A stretch of DNA of 50,255 nucleotides from Alphaproteobacteria bacterium. Lineage in GTDB: Bacteria; Pseudomonadota; Alphaproteobacteria; Rhizobiales; Devosiaceae. The position numbers and the translations under genes are program-made. Below, piece after piece: positions 24,599 through 36,953 of this stretch. The notes beneath the pieces were generated by a model, which was not told the origin of the DNA, searched no databases, and saw only the letters and a program-made list of their open reading frames with translations. The stretch covers positions 1 through 50,255 of the forward strand of contig JAHJQZ010000115.1 in assembly GCA_018818925.1 (NCBI GenBank), read 5' to 3'. The stretch's first letter is position 1. Every line of letters begins with the position of its first letter.

Positions 24599-25233
24599 GT
24601 TCCTTCCCCCTCGCCCATGGTGACAAGGGTCACTCCGGTCATGTCCCAGCGGTTCTCAGCGCTGTAGAGCATCAGGGTCGCGGCCGTCAGTTCGGTGCCG
24701 TCGGCGAACACGACCTCGGCGCCGGTACGGGCATTGACGGTCTGGGCGGCCCAATCGACATGGGTGTCGTAAAGCCGGGCCCGGGTTCGGCGCGAATCGA
24801 CGACATGGGCGACTTCGGGGATTTCCACTGTCTGGCTGACAATGTCGTAAAAGGCGCGTTCGGTGGTGACGGTGATCGCCACGCCGTCCGAGCGCAGGAG
24901 ATCGAGGGTGGCATTACCCAGTTCGATGACGTCCGAGCGCGACAGCAGGGCACTCGCCGTGTCGGCCACGAGCTTGTAGCGGGTGCCGTTTTCCATGACG
25001 CCTTCATATTGCGGCGTCTCGATCAGCAGCCGGTCGCGTTCGAGCCTGATGCCGGTGATGCCGAAATCCTTGGCAAGGTTGGCGATGATGATCTGGGCGA
25101 CAAGAAAGCCGAGAAGCGCCGCGCCGGCCAACGGCACCAGCACGCGCAAGACATCGACAAGGCGGTTGCGCCGCTTCAGCTTTCGATAAAGACCGGCCCG
25201 GACGTCAGGATTGGCCAGGGACTCGGCGGTCAC
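24595..25233 (-). CDS. lptC: LPS export protein LptC
   Basis: Bitopic inner-membrane protein of 212 aa that receives LPS from LptBFG and hands it to LptA. One N-terminal membrane helix (about residues 28-52, VLRVLVPLAGAALLGFLVAQIII) is followed by a periplasmic LptC/YrbK jellyroll. The start codon is GTG (25233). It begins 11 bases after the RNase D-like gene and overlaps lptA by four bases. Confidence 0.92.
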   Translation of the reverse strand: MTAESLANPDVRAGLYRKLKRRNRLVDVLRVLVPLAGAALLGFLVAQIIIANLAKDFGITGIRLERDRLLIETPQYEGVMENGTRYKLVADTASALLSRSDVIELGNATLDLLRSDGVAITVTTERAFYDIVSQTVEIPEVAHVVDSRRTRARLYDTHVDWAAQTVNARTGAEVVFADGTELTAATLMLYSAENRWDMTGVTLVTMGEGEGT

Positions 25234-25244
25234 GCGCTTTGTCC

Positions 25245-25859
25245 TCAGCTATGGGCGAATATGTCGGTCTCGGGCCAGCCGAGAAGGTCGAGTTCGGCGC
25301 GCGCGGGCAGGAAGGCGAAGCATTTTTGTGCCAGCTCGCTGCGACCCTCGCGCTCGAGCATGCGCTCGAGATGGCGCTTGAGATCGTGCAGGTACAAAAC
25401 GTCGGCGGCGGCGTAGTCGAGTTGTGCATCGATGAGTTTTTCGGCGCCCCAGTCCGAACTCTGCTGCTGCTTGGACATGTCGATCCCCAGCAGCTCGCGG
25501 GCCAGGTCCTTGAGGCCATGCCGGTCGGTATAGGTCCGGATCAGGCGCGAGGCGATCTTGGTGCAGTAGAGCGGCGTGACCTCGATGCCGAAACGCTGCT
25601 TGAGGACCGCGATGTCGAAACGCGCATAGTGGAAGATCTTGGTGCGGGCCGGGTCGGTCAGGAGGTGTTCGAGATTGGGCGCGCGCGTCTGGTCCTTGCC
25701 GATCTGGACGACATCGGCGCTGCCGTCGCCCGGCGACAATTGGACGACGCAGAGCCGGTCGCGTCCGGGCACCAGACCCATGGTCTCGGTGTCGACCGCA
25801 ACCTCGCGGCCATAGAGGGAAAGATCGGGCAGATCGCCCTGATGAACTCGGATGGCCAT
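25245..25859 (-). CDS. RNase D-like 3'-5' exonuclease (single DEDDy domain)
   Basis: Cytoplasmic exonuclease of 204 aa. All DEDDy residues are visible: Asp23 and Glu25 in AVDTETMG, Asp82 in HYARFDIAVL, and Tyr149 with Asp153 in YAAADVLYL. Unlike classical RNase D (about 375 aa), it has no HRDC domains; this short form is common in alphaproteobacteria upstream of lptC. It probably trims stable RNA 3' ends. The ATG at 25859 is chosen over those at 25865 and 25877 because AAAAAGG lies seven bases before it. Confidence 0.92.
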   Translation of the reverse strand: MAIRVHQGDLPDLSLYGREVAVDTETMGLVPGRDRLCVVQLSPGDGSADVVQIGKDQTRAPNLEHLLTDPARTKIFHYARFDIAVLKQRFGIEVTPLYCTKIASRLIRTYTDRHGLKDLARELLGIDMSKQQQSSDWGAEKLIDAQLDYAAADVLYLHDLKRHLERMLEREGRSELAQKCFAFLPARAELDLLGWPETDIFAHS

Positions 25860-26155
25860 GAACATGCCTTTTTGCAAACCAGCCTATGCTCGCCACTGAT
25901 GCCACAGCAATGGGTGCAAAGAAAGGGCGGGGAGGCTGCGACGTGGCAACCGCGCCGTCTTCACGGGCGGGTCTCGGCCAAGACGGCGGCACGGCCGACC
26001 CCGGCCATCGTTCCGGCTGCGCGATCATCACGGCCCGTGCCGCCGAGACGGACCGTGGCGCCGCGTATTTGACTCTGTCGGACCGAGCCGGTGGACAAGA
26101 CTGCTGACGCAAGGCAAACTCGCCTCCACGAGGCAGACACGGAGGCAAAAACCCG
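25860..26155. other. Divergent intergenic region, nothing recognised
   Basis: About 296 bases between the RNase D-like gene (minus) and the amidohydrolase (plus). Apart from GGAGG at 26141-26145, which serves the TTG start at 26156, I see no hairpin, repeat or good promoter. Confidence 0.5.
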
Positions 26156-27037
26156 TTGAAATCCGATTACGTCGACCGGCCCGCTTTCGAGACCATCCGG
26201 CCGCGCCGGCAGGTTGCGCCGGTCGTGATCAATTCCGCCCATTCCGGCCGCGACTACCCGTCACGCTTTCTCGCCATGACCCGGCTCGACCATCTGTCGA
26301 TCCGCCAGTCCGAGGACGCCTTCATCGACGAAATCTTCGCCCGCGCCCCGCATATGGGCGCGCCCATGCTCAGGGCGCATTTCCCGCGCGCCTATCTCGA
26401 CGTCAATCGCGAGCCCTACGAGCTCGACCCGAACATGTTTCGCGATGCCCTGCCCGAGCACTGCAACGCCGCCTCGCCGCGCGTCGTCGCCGGCCTCGGA
26501 ACGCTGGCCCGCGTCGTCGCCGAGAACAAGCCGATTTATCGCGATTCGCTGACGCTCGAGGATGCGCTGATGCGCATCGAGGGCATCTACAAGCCCTATC
26601 ACACCGCCCTGCAGCGCCTGTTGAGCGACACGCTCGACCAGTTCGGCGTGGCGCTGCTCATCGACTGCCATTCCATGCCGCGGCTCACAAGAGCCGGCGA
26701 CCGCACTCCACCCGACATCGTTCTGGGCGACCGCTACGGCACGACCTGCGCTTCCGTCGTTATCGATACGGCCGAGGCGGTGTTCGCCGGCGCCGGCTTC
26801 AAGGTCGCCCGCAACCGGCCCTATGCCGGCGGGCACACCACCCGCGCCTACGGCCGGCCGCAACGCGGCGTCCATGCCCTGCAGGTCGAGATCAGCCGGC
26901 ATCTTTACATGAACGAGGTCACCCTCGCCCGCCATCAGGGATACGAACTCGTCGTTTCGGTGGTAAACCGGCTGGTCGTGGCGCTTATGGCGCTCGATCT
27001 CAGTGTCGGCCAGATCCTGCCCGCTGCCGCCGAATAG
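26156..27037 (+). CDS. N-formylglutamate amidohydrolase family protein
   Basis: Cytoplasmic zinc hydrolase of 293 aa. The fold is shown by INSAHSGRDYPSRF (about residues 26-39, first metal ligands), the conserved LIDCHSMPR near 178, and the ending NRPYAGGHTTRAYGRP near 220, all typical of the HutG/N-formylglutamate deformylase family. In histidine breakdown this enzyme releases glutamate from N-formylglutamate; no other hut gene is present, so the actual substrate is uncertain. The start is TTG, supported by GGAGG ten bases upstream. The hisN-like gene follows, a pairing common in alphaproteobacteria. Confidence 0.88.
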   Translation: MKSDYVDRPAFETIRPRRQVAPVVINSAHSGRDYPSRFLAMTRLDHLSIRQSEDAFIDEIFARAPHMGAPMLRAHFPRAYLDVNREPYELDPNMFRDALPEHCNAASPRVVAGLGTLARVVAENKPIYRDSLTLEDALMRIEGIYKPYHTALQRLLSDTLDQFGVALLIDCHSMPRLTRAGDRTPPDIVLGDRYGTTCASVVIDTAEAVFAGAGFKVARNRPYAGGHTTRAYGRPQRGVHALQVEISRHLYMNEVTLARHQGYELVVSVVNRLVVALMALDLSVGQILPAAAE

Positions 27038-27070
27038 GCGACGTGCCGAGCCCGCCGCCCGCACCGCTGG

Positions 27071-27211
27071 AAAAAGTCGGGCCGCACATGCGGCCCGAAG
27101 TCAAGGGAGGAAACAGAAGACCGGAACCAGGAGGATAGGCCTCGAACGGGCGGTCTTCGTCATGCAAAGATGGAGTGAGCCAAATCACTCCGTTCGGCAA
27201 TACTATTGCCG
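27071..27211 (-). ncRNA. Candidate minus-strand small RNA with anti-Shine-Dalgarno loops
   Basis: Read right to left, the segment shows CGGCAAT/ATTGCCG (27211-27195) and GGAGTGA/TCACTCC (27191-27172) hairpins, then GAAGACCG (27158-27151) pairing with CGGTCTTC (27123-27116) around a 27-base loop that contains CCTCCT, then a linker with CCTCCC (27110-27105), and finally a 10-bp hairpin (27098-27077) followed by C and five T (27075-27071), a full intrinsic terminator. Exposed CCUCC motifs are the mark of several alphaproteobacterial sRNA families that block ribosome binding sites. No protein gene is convincing here on either strand. The 5' end and promoter are not fixed; the RNA may start further right, up to about 27300. 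Confidence 0.5.
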
Positions 27212-27328
27212 GTCTTCAGAAAACTCCTATTCTCTTACTGTCCGGTTAATGCCCAGCTGTCGTTCCCATGTTTCCGGTAAAACCGCAAAGCCCGCCTGCA
27301 GAAACAAAAAGAAGAGCAAGTCATCCTG

Positions 27329-28162
27329 ATGTTTGAAAACAATGAACAATTTCATAGGGAAACCGGGATCGACCCGGAGGCGATTGCGGTAACGTTACTC
27401 CGCGCCGCCAGGGCTGCAGACAACGAAACATTGCCGCGATTTCGCACCAAAATAACTGTGGACAACAAGTACTCGTCCGGCTTCGACCCGGTCACGAAGG
27501 CCGATACCGAGGCCGAACGAGCCATCCGCGCCATTGTCGAGACCGATTTTCCCGGTCACGCCATCATCGGCGAGGAGCATGGAAACAAGGTGACCGACAG
27601 TCTGTTCGCCTGGGTCATCGACCCGGTTGACGGCACGCGCTCGTTCATCACCGGCGTGCCGCTCTGGGGCACGCTGATCGGAGTGACCTATGCCGGCAAG
27701 GCGGTGGCCGGCATCATGAGCCAGCCCTTCACCGGCGAGGTGTTTCTCGGCCTGCCCGGCCGTGCCGAATGGCGGCGCGGCGAGGAGCGGCAGGCGCTCG
27801 CCACCAGCGGCTGCGCCGATATTGCCGCGGCGCGGTTGTTCACCACCGCCGAGACCCTATTCCGGACGCCGGCGCAGAAGGCCGCCTGGGAATCGCTCGC
27901 CCGGCAGGCCCTGCTTATCCGCCACGGCGCCGATTGCTATGCCTATTGCATGCTCGCCGCCGGGCATGCCGATCTGGTCATGGAGCCGGGCCTTCACCCT
28001 TTCGACATCGCCGCCCTCGTCCCGATCATCGAACAGGCGGGCGGCGCCATCGCCGCCTGGAATGGCGGCCCTGCCGACAATGGCGGCGACATCATCGCCG
28101 CGGCCACGCCCGAACTGCTCGACAAGGCCCTTGAAAGGATCGCTTCGTCGCAAAGGGGCTGA
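27329..28162 (+). CDS. hisN: Inositol-monophosphatase-family histidinol phosphatase (HisN type)
   Basis: Cytoplasmic Mg-dependent phosphatase of 277 aa. The IMPase metal sites are complete: IIGEEHG (about residues 79-85), WVIDPVDGTRSFITG (about 95-109) and the late DIAALVPIIEQAGG (about 226-239). The text around the second motif and PLWGTLIG match the HisN-type histidinol-phosphate phosphatases of actinobacteria and alphaproteobacteria, which complete histidine synthesis, better than the SuhB or CysQ types. The N-terminal 25 residues are more AT-rich than the rest of the gene. It follows the amidohydrolase with a 290-base gap that holds a candidate small RNA on the other strand. Confidence 0.85.
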   Translation: MFENNEQFHRETGIDPEAIAVTLLRAARAADNETLPRFRTKITVDNKYSSGFDPVTKADTEAERAIRAIVETDFPGHAIIGEEHGNKVTDSLFAWVIDPVDGTRSFITGVPLWGTLIGVTYAGKAVAGIMSQPFTGEVFLGLPGRAEWRRGEERQALATSGCADIAAARLFTTAETLFRTPAQKAAWESLARQALLIRHGADCYAYCMLAAGHADLVMEPGLHPFDIAALVPIIEQAGGAIAAWNGGPADNGGDIIAAATPELLDKALERIASSQRG

Positions 28163-28240
28163 AGCATCGTCGTCCGCATCCGGCCAAGCGGTGCCGCCCT
28201 TGGCGCTTCCCCGTGTCTCCCGCCGGGGGAGGTGAAGCCC

Positions 28241-29215
28241 CTACTCCGTCTTCTCGGTGATGAATGCGTCGAAAGCGGCGAAGACCTGGGCGCGGATGGC
28301 GTCGGATTCCATGAACAATTCATGCCGCGCCGCCGCGATCACGGCGTGCCGGCCGGTCCTTAGCGCCAGTCCGAGATGCTCGATGGCCGAAACCGAGACG
28401 ATCTCGTCGCGCGCCGCCGCGAGCATCAGCACCGGCACCCGCACCCGCCCGGCGAAATCGTGGTGGGCGACCCGCGCCATGGCCCGGAAGGCGGCCGCGA
28501 GCCATTTGATGCTCGGCTTGCCGATCAGGAGGCTGGGCCGCGCCTTGACGGCATCGACCAGATACATGAAGCGGCGGAAATCGGAGGTCAGCGGATTGCC
28601 GGGAAAGCGCGTCTCGCTCGGCGGGCCGTCGCCCGCCCGTCCGATGGCGAACTGGCCGAACCCGGCAAAGCTCAGCGCCTCGGCCGCCACGGCCATGCCG
28701 GACATGGACAGCGGCTGGCCCGGAATGGCGAGCATCGGCGCGGTCAGGAACAGTCGCTCGAACATCAATCGGTCGCGGACCGCCGCCATCAGCGCGACGA
28801 GCCCGCCCATGGAATGCCCCACCAGATAAAAGGGCGGCGGGCAGTCCGGCAGCAGGATGTCGGCATGGAAGCTCTTGAGGTCGGTCCAGTAATCCTCGAA
28901 CGTGTCGACATAGCCGAGGTGCTGGGACTTCACCAGGCGCTGCGAACCGCCCTGCCCGCGCCAATCGAAAATGGCGACGCAAAAGCCGCGCTTGCGGAAA
29001 TCGCCTATCGTCTCGAAGTACTTTTCCATCGGCTCCGCCCGACCCTGCACCAGGCAGATCGTACCCTTCATGGCGCCCGCCGATTTCGGCCAGATGGCAT
29101 AGCGCAGCTTGACCTTGTCACTGGTCAAAAAGAAGCCGGCGCGGGCGCCGTCGGGAATGGGATTGGCAGGGGTCTCGCACAGGATCGAGCCGGATGAGGC
29201 GCTGTCCTCGTTCAT
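28241..29215 (-). CDS. Alpha/beta hydrolase, lysophospholipase/monoacylglycerol-lipase type
   Basis: A 324-aa serine hydrolase of the Hydrolase_4 (PldB-like) group. The nucleophile elbow is GHSMGG (Ser135), the oxyanion/lid entry IFDWRGQGGS is at about 82-91, the acid is in MLAAARDEIVS, and the histidine in AAARHELFMESD near the C-terminus. Such enzymes cleave acyl chains from lysophospholipids or monoglycerides. No signal peptide is seen, so it should be cytoplasmic or membrane-associated. An in-frame extension to 29377 is rejected; the ATG at 29215 gives the usual start. A strong hairpin lies about 90 bases upstream. Confidence 0.9.
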   Translation of the reverse strand: MNEDSASSGSILCETPANPIPDGARAGFFLTSDKVKLRYAIWPKSAGAMKGTICLVQGRAEPMEKYFETIGDFRKRGFCVAIFDWRGQGGSQRLVKSQHLGYVDTFEDYWTDLKSFHADILLPDCPPPFYLVGHSMGGLVALMAAVRDRLMFERLFLTAPMLAIPGQPLSMSGMAVAAEALSFAGFGQFAIGRAGDGPPSETRFPGNPLTSDFRRFMYLVDAVKARPSLLIGKPSIKWLAAAFRAMARVAHHDFAGRVRVPVLMLAAARDEIVSVSAIEHLGLALRTGRHAVIAAARHELFMESDAIRAQVFAAFDAFITEKTE

Positions 29216-29701
29216 GGCAATGTCCGAAAGGAAAGGGTCGAACCGAAATCTATCCAGTCCCGTCGCACCCGGCAACCGGCAGCGTTCGCCCATGCGCAAG
29301 CAAAGACCGGCCAGGCCCGATTTGGGCCGGACCGGTCTTCGGTCAGCCGGATGCACGAGCGGGGGCGGGTGGCGCATCCGGAGTTCCGCTCAGGGGCGGC
29401 CAATCTGCCCGCCCCGGGTGGAGGAAACCGTCGCGAGCTTTCGGTTCGAACTCCACGATCCGAACGATGCCGCAACCATGCTGAACTGGAACGGAGCGGA
29501 ATGTTCATTTGCGGTTCACACTTTCGTATGGGATATTTGCCGGCTTGGAACCAGGTAGTCGTTCATTCGTTGGACCTTCTCGCGGAATGCCCGCGAGACG
29601 GAACACGACGAGCAAGCCTATTGAAAACGCATAATATTCCTTTTTCCGACACGACATCCGCACTGGCGAGATGGGCATCGGTCGCGCCGCCATGCGCGGA
29701 C
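29216..29701. other. Non-coding stretch with two strong hairpins
   Basis: About 486 bases with no recognisable gene. It contains a long GC-rich hairpin at 29303-29339 (AAGACCGG with CCGGTCTT, continued by GGCCC with GGGCC) and a perfect 8-bp one at 29578-29598 (TCTCGCGG, loop AATGC, CCGCGAGA). Neither has a clear T run. The part from about 29490 to 29660 is more AT-rich than its surroundings and leads into the broken barrel gene; it may be the decayed 5' end of that gene. Confidence 0.5.
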
Positions 29702-30281
29702 TGGATGCTGGCGACCACCGCGGCCAAGGTACAGTCGACCGGCGAAGCCATGCCGGCTCCCGTGCTCGTCCAGTCGGCCTTCGTGATCGGCGGCGCCTAT
29801 CAGGGCACCGGTGTCTCCTATCGGCTTCAGCCCTGGAACATCACCCGCAACAGCGATTTGATGCTCGGCGGCGGCTGTCAGCATTTCCTCTTGTCCGAAC
29901 CGGACGGTTTTGGCCTCGGTTTCGAGGCGGGAACGGCCGGACGGTCGAGCGAGGGCGAGCTGTCCGCAGAGTTTTACGGCGGCATTGTCGGCCGCTATGA
30001 CGGCTTCGTGCTCGGCGACATGCTGCGCGTCTCGCCGGCCCATGCTGTCGGCCTGTCCTCTGTCACCGGCAAAGCCGCCAGCGAAAAGATATAGGAGACG
30101 CTGTCCGGCGACCGGGCCGACCTGTTGTTCTGTGTCGGGCCCGAGATCAATTTCTCCCTGCCCGACCAAATCGGAAGGGAAGGCGTCGTCCGGCTGCAGC
30201 ATCGCTCCGGGCACCTGGGGCATGCTGGCGCGGATGGACGGTGCGACCGCCACGGCTTTCGGTGTCCCCCGGCGCTTCTAG
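29702..30281 (+). pseudogene. Broken outer-membrane beta-barrel protein gene
   Basis: The frame at 29702-30091 reads like the body of an alphaproteobacterial outer-membrane barrel (FVIGGAYQGTGVSYR, LGLEAG-like strands, FYGGIVGRYDGF, VGLSSVTGKA). It is cut by an in-frame TAG (30092-30094), after which the same frame continues plausibly (DLLFCVGPEINFSLPDQ, VRLQHRSG) to about 30210. There one extra base, the C in GGGCACC, shifts the frame; reading on in the next frame gives TWGMLARMDGATATAFGVPRRF and a stop at 30281, a typical barrel end with terminal Phe. So one stop and one +1 frameshift interrupt it. The family resembles the PagL/acyloxyacyl-hydrolase-like barrels with a late HRSG. The 5' end is not recognisable. 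Confidence 0.65.
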
Positions 30282-30321
30282 AACGGCGCACGCAGCTGAC
30301 CGCCGCCGGCGCCTTGGCACT

Positions 30322-30350
30322 CTTGAAACCGAAAAATCCGCTTCCTACAT
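30322..30350 (+). promoter_or_regulatory. RpoH-type (sigma32) promoter of the hsp20 gene
   Basis: CTTGAA (30322-30327) and CCTACAT (30344-30350) are 16 bases apart. Alphaproteobacterial RpoH promoters follow CTTGAA-N16/18-CYTATNT, so only one base deviates. Its place before a small heat-shock gene supports it. Transcription would start near 30357, leaving a leader of about 110 bases. Confidence 0.65.
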
Positions 30351-30356
30351 CTATGA

Positions 30357-30468
30357 TGTTCGCCGGAATGTGCCGGGAACGCCGGAGGTTCGAAGGGCTC
30401 GCCTTTAAGGGAGCCGTGGACGGACCCCGGAACGTCATCACTGCTTTCGTCCAAATGGAGATCGTCAG
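30357..30468 (+). promoter_or_regulatory. Structured 5' leader of hsp20, possible ROSE-like RNA thermometer
   Basis: The leader of about 110 bases can form several hairpins, among them GGCTC (30393-30397) with GAGCC (30408-30412) enclosing GCC/AGG pairs. The last part, CTGCTTTCGTCC-AAAT-GGAG, could cover the GGAG ribosome binding site with imperfect pairing. Length, multiple hairpins and a U/C-rich strand facing the ribosome binding site are features of ROSE elements, which are frequent before hsp20 genes in Rhizobiales. I could not match a full ROSE consensus by eye. Confidence 0.4.
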
Positions 30469-30930
30469 ATGCAAACCTTCGATTTTTCCCCCTTCTATCG
30501 CTCCACCGTCGGTTTCGACCGCCTGTTCGACCGTCTCGACAGCCTCACGAGCCAGGAAGCCAAGACCTACCCGCCCTACAATATCGAGCGGCTGGCGGAC
30601 GACGCCTGGCGCGTTTCCGTCGCCGTCGCCGGTTTCTCCAAGGGCGACATTTCCGTCGAGGCCGCCGACAACCTTCTGACCATCAAGGGCGGCAAGGCGG
30701 CGCTGACCGAGACCGAGGAGCGCACGTTCCTGCACCGCGGCATCGCCGAGCGCTCGTTCGAGCTGAGGTTCCAGCTCGGCGATCACGTCGAGGTCAGGAA
30801 TGCCGACCTCGAGCACGGCCTGCTGCATCTCGAATTGAAGCGCGAGGTGCCCGAGAACAAGAAGCCGCGCCAGATCGCGATCAACTCCGGCAACGCCGAC
30901 GCCATCATCGAGGACAAGTCGGTCAACTAA
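30469..30930 (+). CDS. Small heat-shock protein, Hsp20/alpha-crystallin family
   Basis: ATP-independent holdase chaperone of 153 aa acting in the cytoplasm. The alpha-crystallin domain covers about residues 38-140 (PPYNIERLADDAWRVSVAVAGFSKGDISVE, read as the first strands, then LHRGIAERSFELRFQLGDHVEV and the LHLELKREVPE strand). The usual IxI-like tail follows in PRQIAIN, which docks neighbouring dimers. It closely follows the IbpA/HspD type found in rhizobia. Transcription is probably by RpoH and translation may be temperature-controlled by the leader. An intrinsic terminator lies directly after it. Confidence 0.94.
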   Translation: MQTFDFSPFYRSTVGFDRLFDRLDSLTSQEAKTYPPYNIERLADDAWRVSVAVAGFSKGDISVEAADNLLTIKGGKAALTETEERTFLHRGIAERSFELRFQLGDHVEVRNADLEHGLLHLELKREVPENKKPRQIAINSGNADAIIEDKSVN

Positions 30931-30965
30931 CGGCATTTGCACGGCAATTCCTCGTTGAAGCTTCA

Positions 30966-30998
30966 AACAGGCGCCCCTCGGGGCGCCTGTTTCGTTTT
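30966..30998 (+). terminator. Intrinsic terminator of hsp20
   Basis: AACAGGCGCCC (30966-30976) pairs with GGGCGCCTGTT (from 30981) around a CTCG tetraloop and is followed by TCGTTTT. A strong plus-strand terminator about 35 bases after the hsp20 stop. Confidence 0.8.
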
Positions 30999-31545
30999 GG
31001 CCCCGTGCCTCCGTCCCCGCCCGGCGCCGGGCCGGCGACTGGCGGCCACGGCAGCGGGCAAACACCTGCTGACGCGCATTGTCTCAGCCGTCCGGTTCCG
31101 CTTGCCCTTTGGTAAAAAATCTGGCAGTGTCCGTCGGATTTAGGACAGGACTATTGTCCATTTGCTGCGACTGAAGGACAGCCCCAAGGGAAAGCCTCAC
31201 AGCGCAAAGCTCTGAAAACGTGGCGTTTCCGCCGCTGCTCGGGCGCAAATGGCCAGTGGGGCGCGATGTCGCTTCTAGCTTGCGACTTCATGCTCTAAAG
31301 TGGTGTCCGAGGATCCGCCGAAGGCCCGTCTCCCGGGCTGACGCGGCGCGATGGGCACCGGGCGTTTCGGCGCACCGGGCCGATGGCGGGGCCGGCGGGC
31401 CCGAATGGGCGGCCATTTGGATGCAGTGCCGCTCCCAGTGAATTGGCGTGCTTCGCCTCGAGCCGTACCGGTTGACGGTCGACCCGACGGAAAAGCATGT
31501 ACGGTGGGTTTCCGCCGCGGGGCGGCAAGGAGTGAGGAAAAGGCG
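30999..31545 (+). other. gltB upstream region
   Basis: About 550 bases with no supported gene; it must contain the gltB promoter. I see no strong -35/-10 pair. The notable element is a set of alternating half-sites TGTCC / GGACA at 31128-31180 (annotated separately). The open frame that enters gltB from 31351 is not typical of the protein's N-terminus. Confidence 0.5.
31128..31180 (+). promoter_or_regulatory. Alternating TGTCC/GGACA half-sites before gltB
   Basis: TGTCC (31128-31132), GGACA (31143-31147), TGTCC (31155-31159) and GGACA (31176-31180) alternate, so that either 1-2 plus 3-4 or 2-3 can pair. This could be two binding sites for a dimeric regulator or a pair of alternative hairpins in an RNA leader. 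No regulator can be named. Confidence 0.3.
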
Positions 31546-36261
<4,716 letters not shown>

Positions 36262-36291
36262 GGGCGGTAACCTTAGCCGATCGGGGAGGGA

Positions 36292-36930
36292 ATGATGCTG
36301 CTAGATATCCTGGGTGACGCCCTTCAGGTATTGCTCCACTGGCAGTTTTGGGCAGTAGGAGTCGGTTCTGGGCTAGCCATATTGGCACTCATGATCATTG
36401 CAGGTCTGCTCGCGGCAACTGGTGAAAACAACGGCATTGGATGCTTAGTGATACCGGTTGTTTGGGTGGCGCCTGTCGTCATCTCAACAATAGGAATAAT
36501 TCTTCTTCTACCTCTCATGATAACCAGATCACCGACAATTGCCTTCTCACTTCTACAGCAAATAGGCTTGTGGAATGTGCTCTACATCACTGGAGCCGGG
36601 TTCCTTGCCTCTTTGCTCGTAGCCTTTGTACCTCTGATTGGTCAGCTACAATCCGTTTTAGCTTTTGCCCAAGCATCCACCGTTGTGGCGGTTTCAGCTA
36701 ACATTATTTCGCATGGCCAAGTGCATCTTTGGCCGGGATTTTTTATGTCAGTCGCTCTTGCTGCGATATCACTTATTATTACTAGTTTGTTTATTTTCTG
36801 TATTACTGTGTTATTGTCGTTTTTTAAGAATAAAGAAGAATACGCGCAGCTTGGGGGAATGGCGCTTGGATCTGTTACGGTTTTTATCCCTGCGACTGTT
36901 TATTGTTCGTGGATTCGTATCGCAAGTTAG
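36292..36930 (+). CDS. AT-rich orphan multi-pass membrane protein between gltB and gltD
   Basis: A 212-aa hydrophobic protein that I do not recognise. About six membrane segments are visible (near residues 19-43, 50-77, 92-117, 121-139, 148-178 and 186-206), with short polar loops ([17 protein letters not shown]). It has two adjacent ATG starts (36292, 36295) after GGGGAGGG. Its DNA is far more AT-rich than gltB or gltD, with many A/T-ending codons and a stretch near 36780-36845 that is very AT-rich; the change is abrupt at both ends. It lies 30 bases after gltB and 23 before gltD on the same strand, so it is read from the gltB promoter. This suggests a horizontally gained single gene. No function is proposed. 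Confidence 0.75.
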   Translation: MMLLDILGDALQVLLHWQFWAVGVGSGLAILALMIIAGLLAATGENNGIGCLVIPVVWVAPVVISTIGIILLLPLMITRSPTIAFSLLQQIGLWNVLYITGAGFLASLLVAFVPLIGQLQSVLAFAQASTVVAVSANIISHGQVHLWPGFFMSVALAAISLIITSLFIFCITVLLSFFKNKEEYAQLGGMALGSVTVFIPATVYCSWIRIAS

Positions 36931-36953
36931 CTCGGAGAATTGAGGTCAAAATC

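Noticed and set aside
23397-24626. A long N-terminal extension of LptB (frame open to 24626)
   Set aside because: The extension overlaps all of lptA, is Arg-rich and unlike LptB; the ATG at 24146 overlaps the lptA stop in the usual manner.
29440-29475. GGTTCGAACTCC, resembling a tRNA T-loop
   Set aside because: No acceptor stem, anticodon arm or D-arm of correct spacing lies upstream; the match is accidental.
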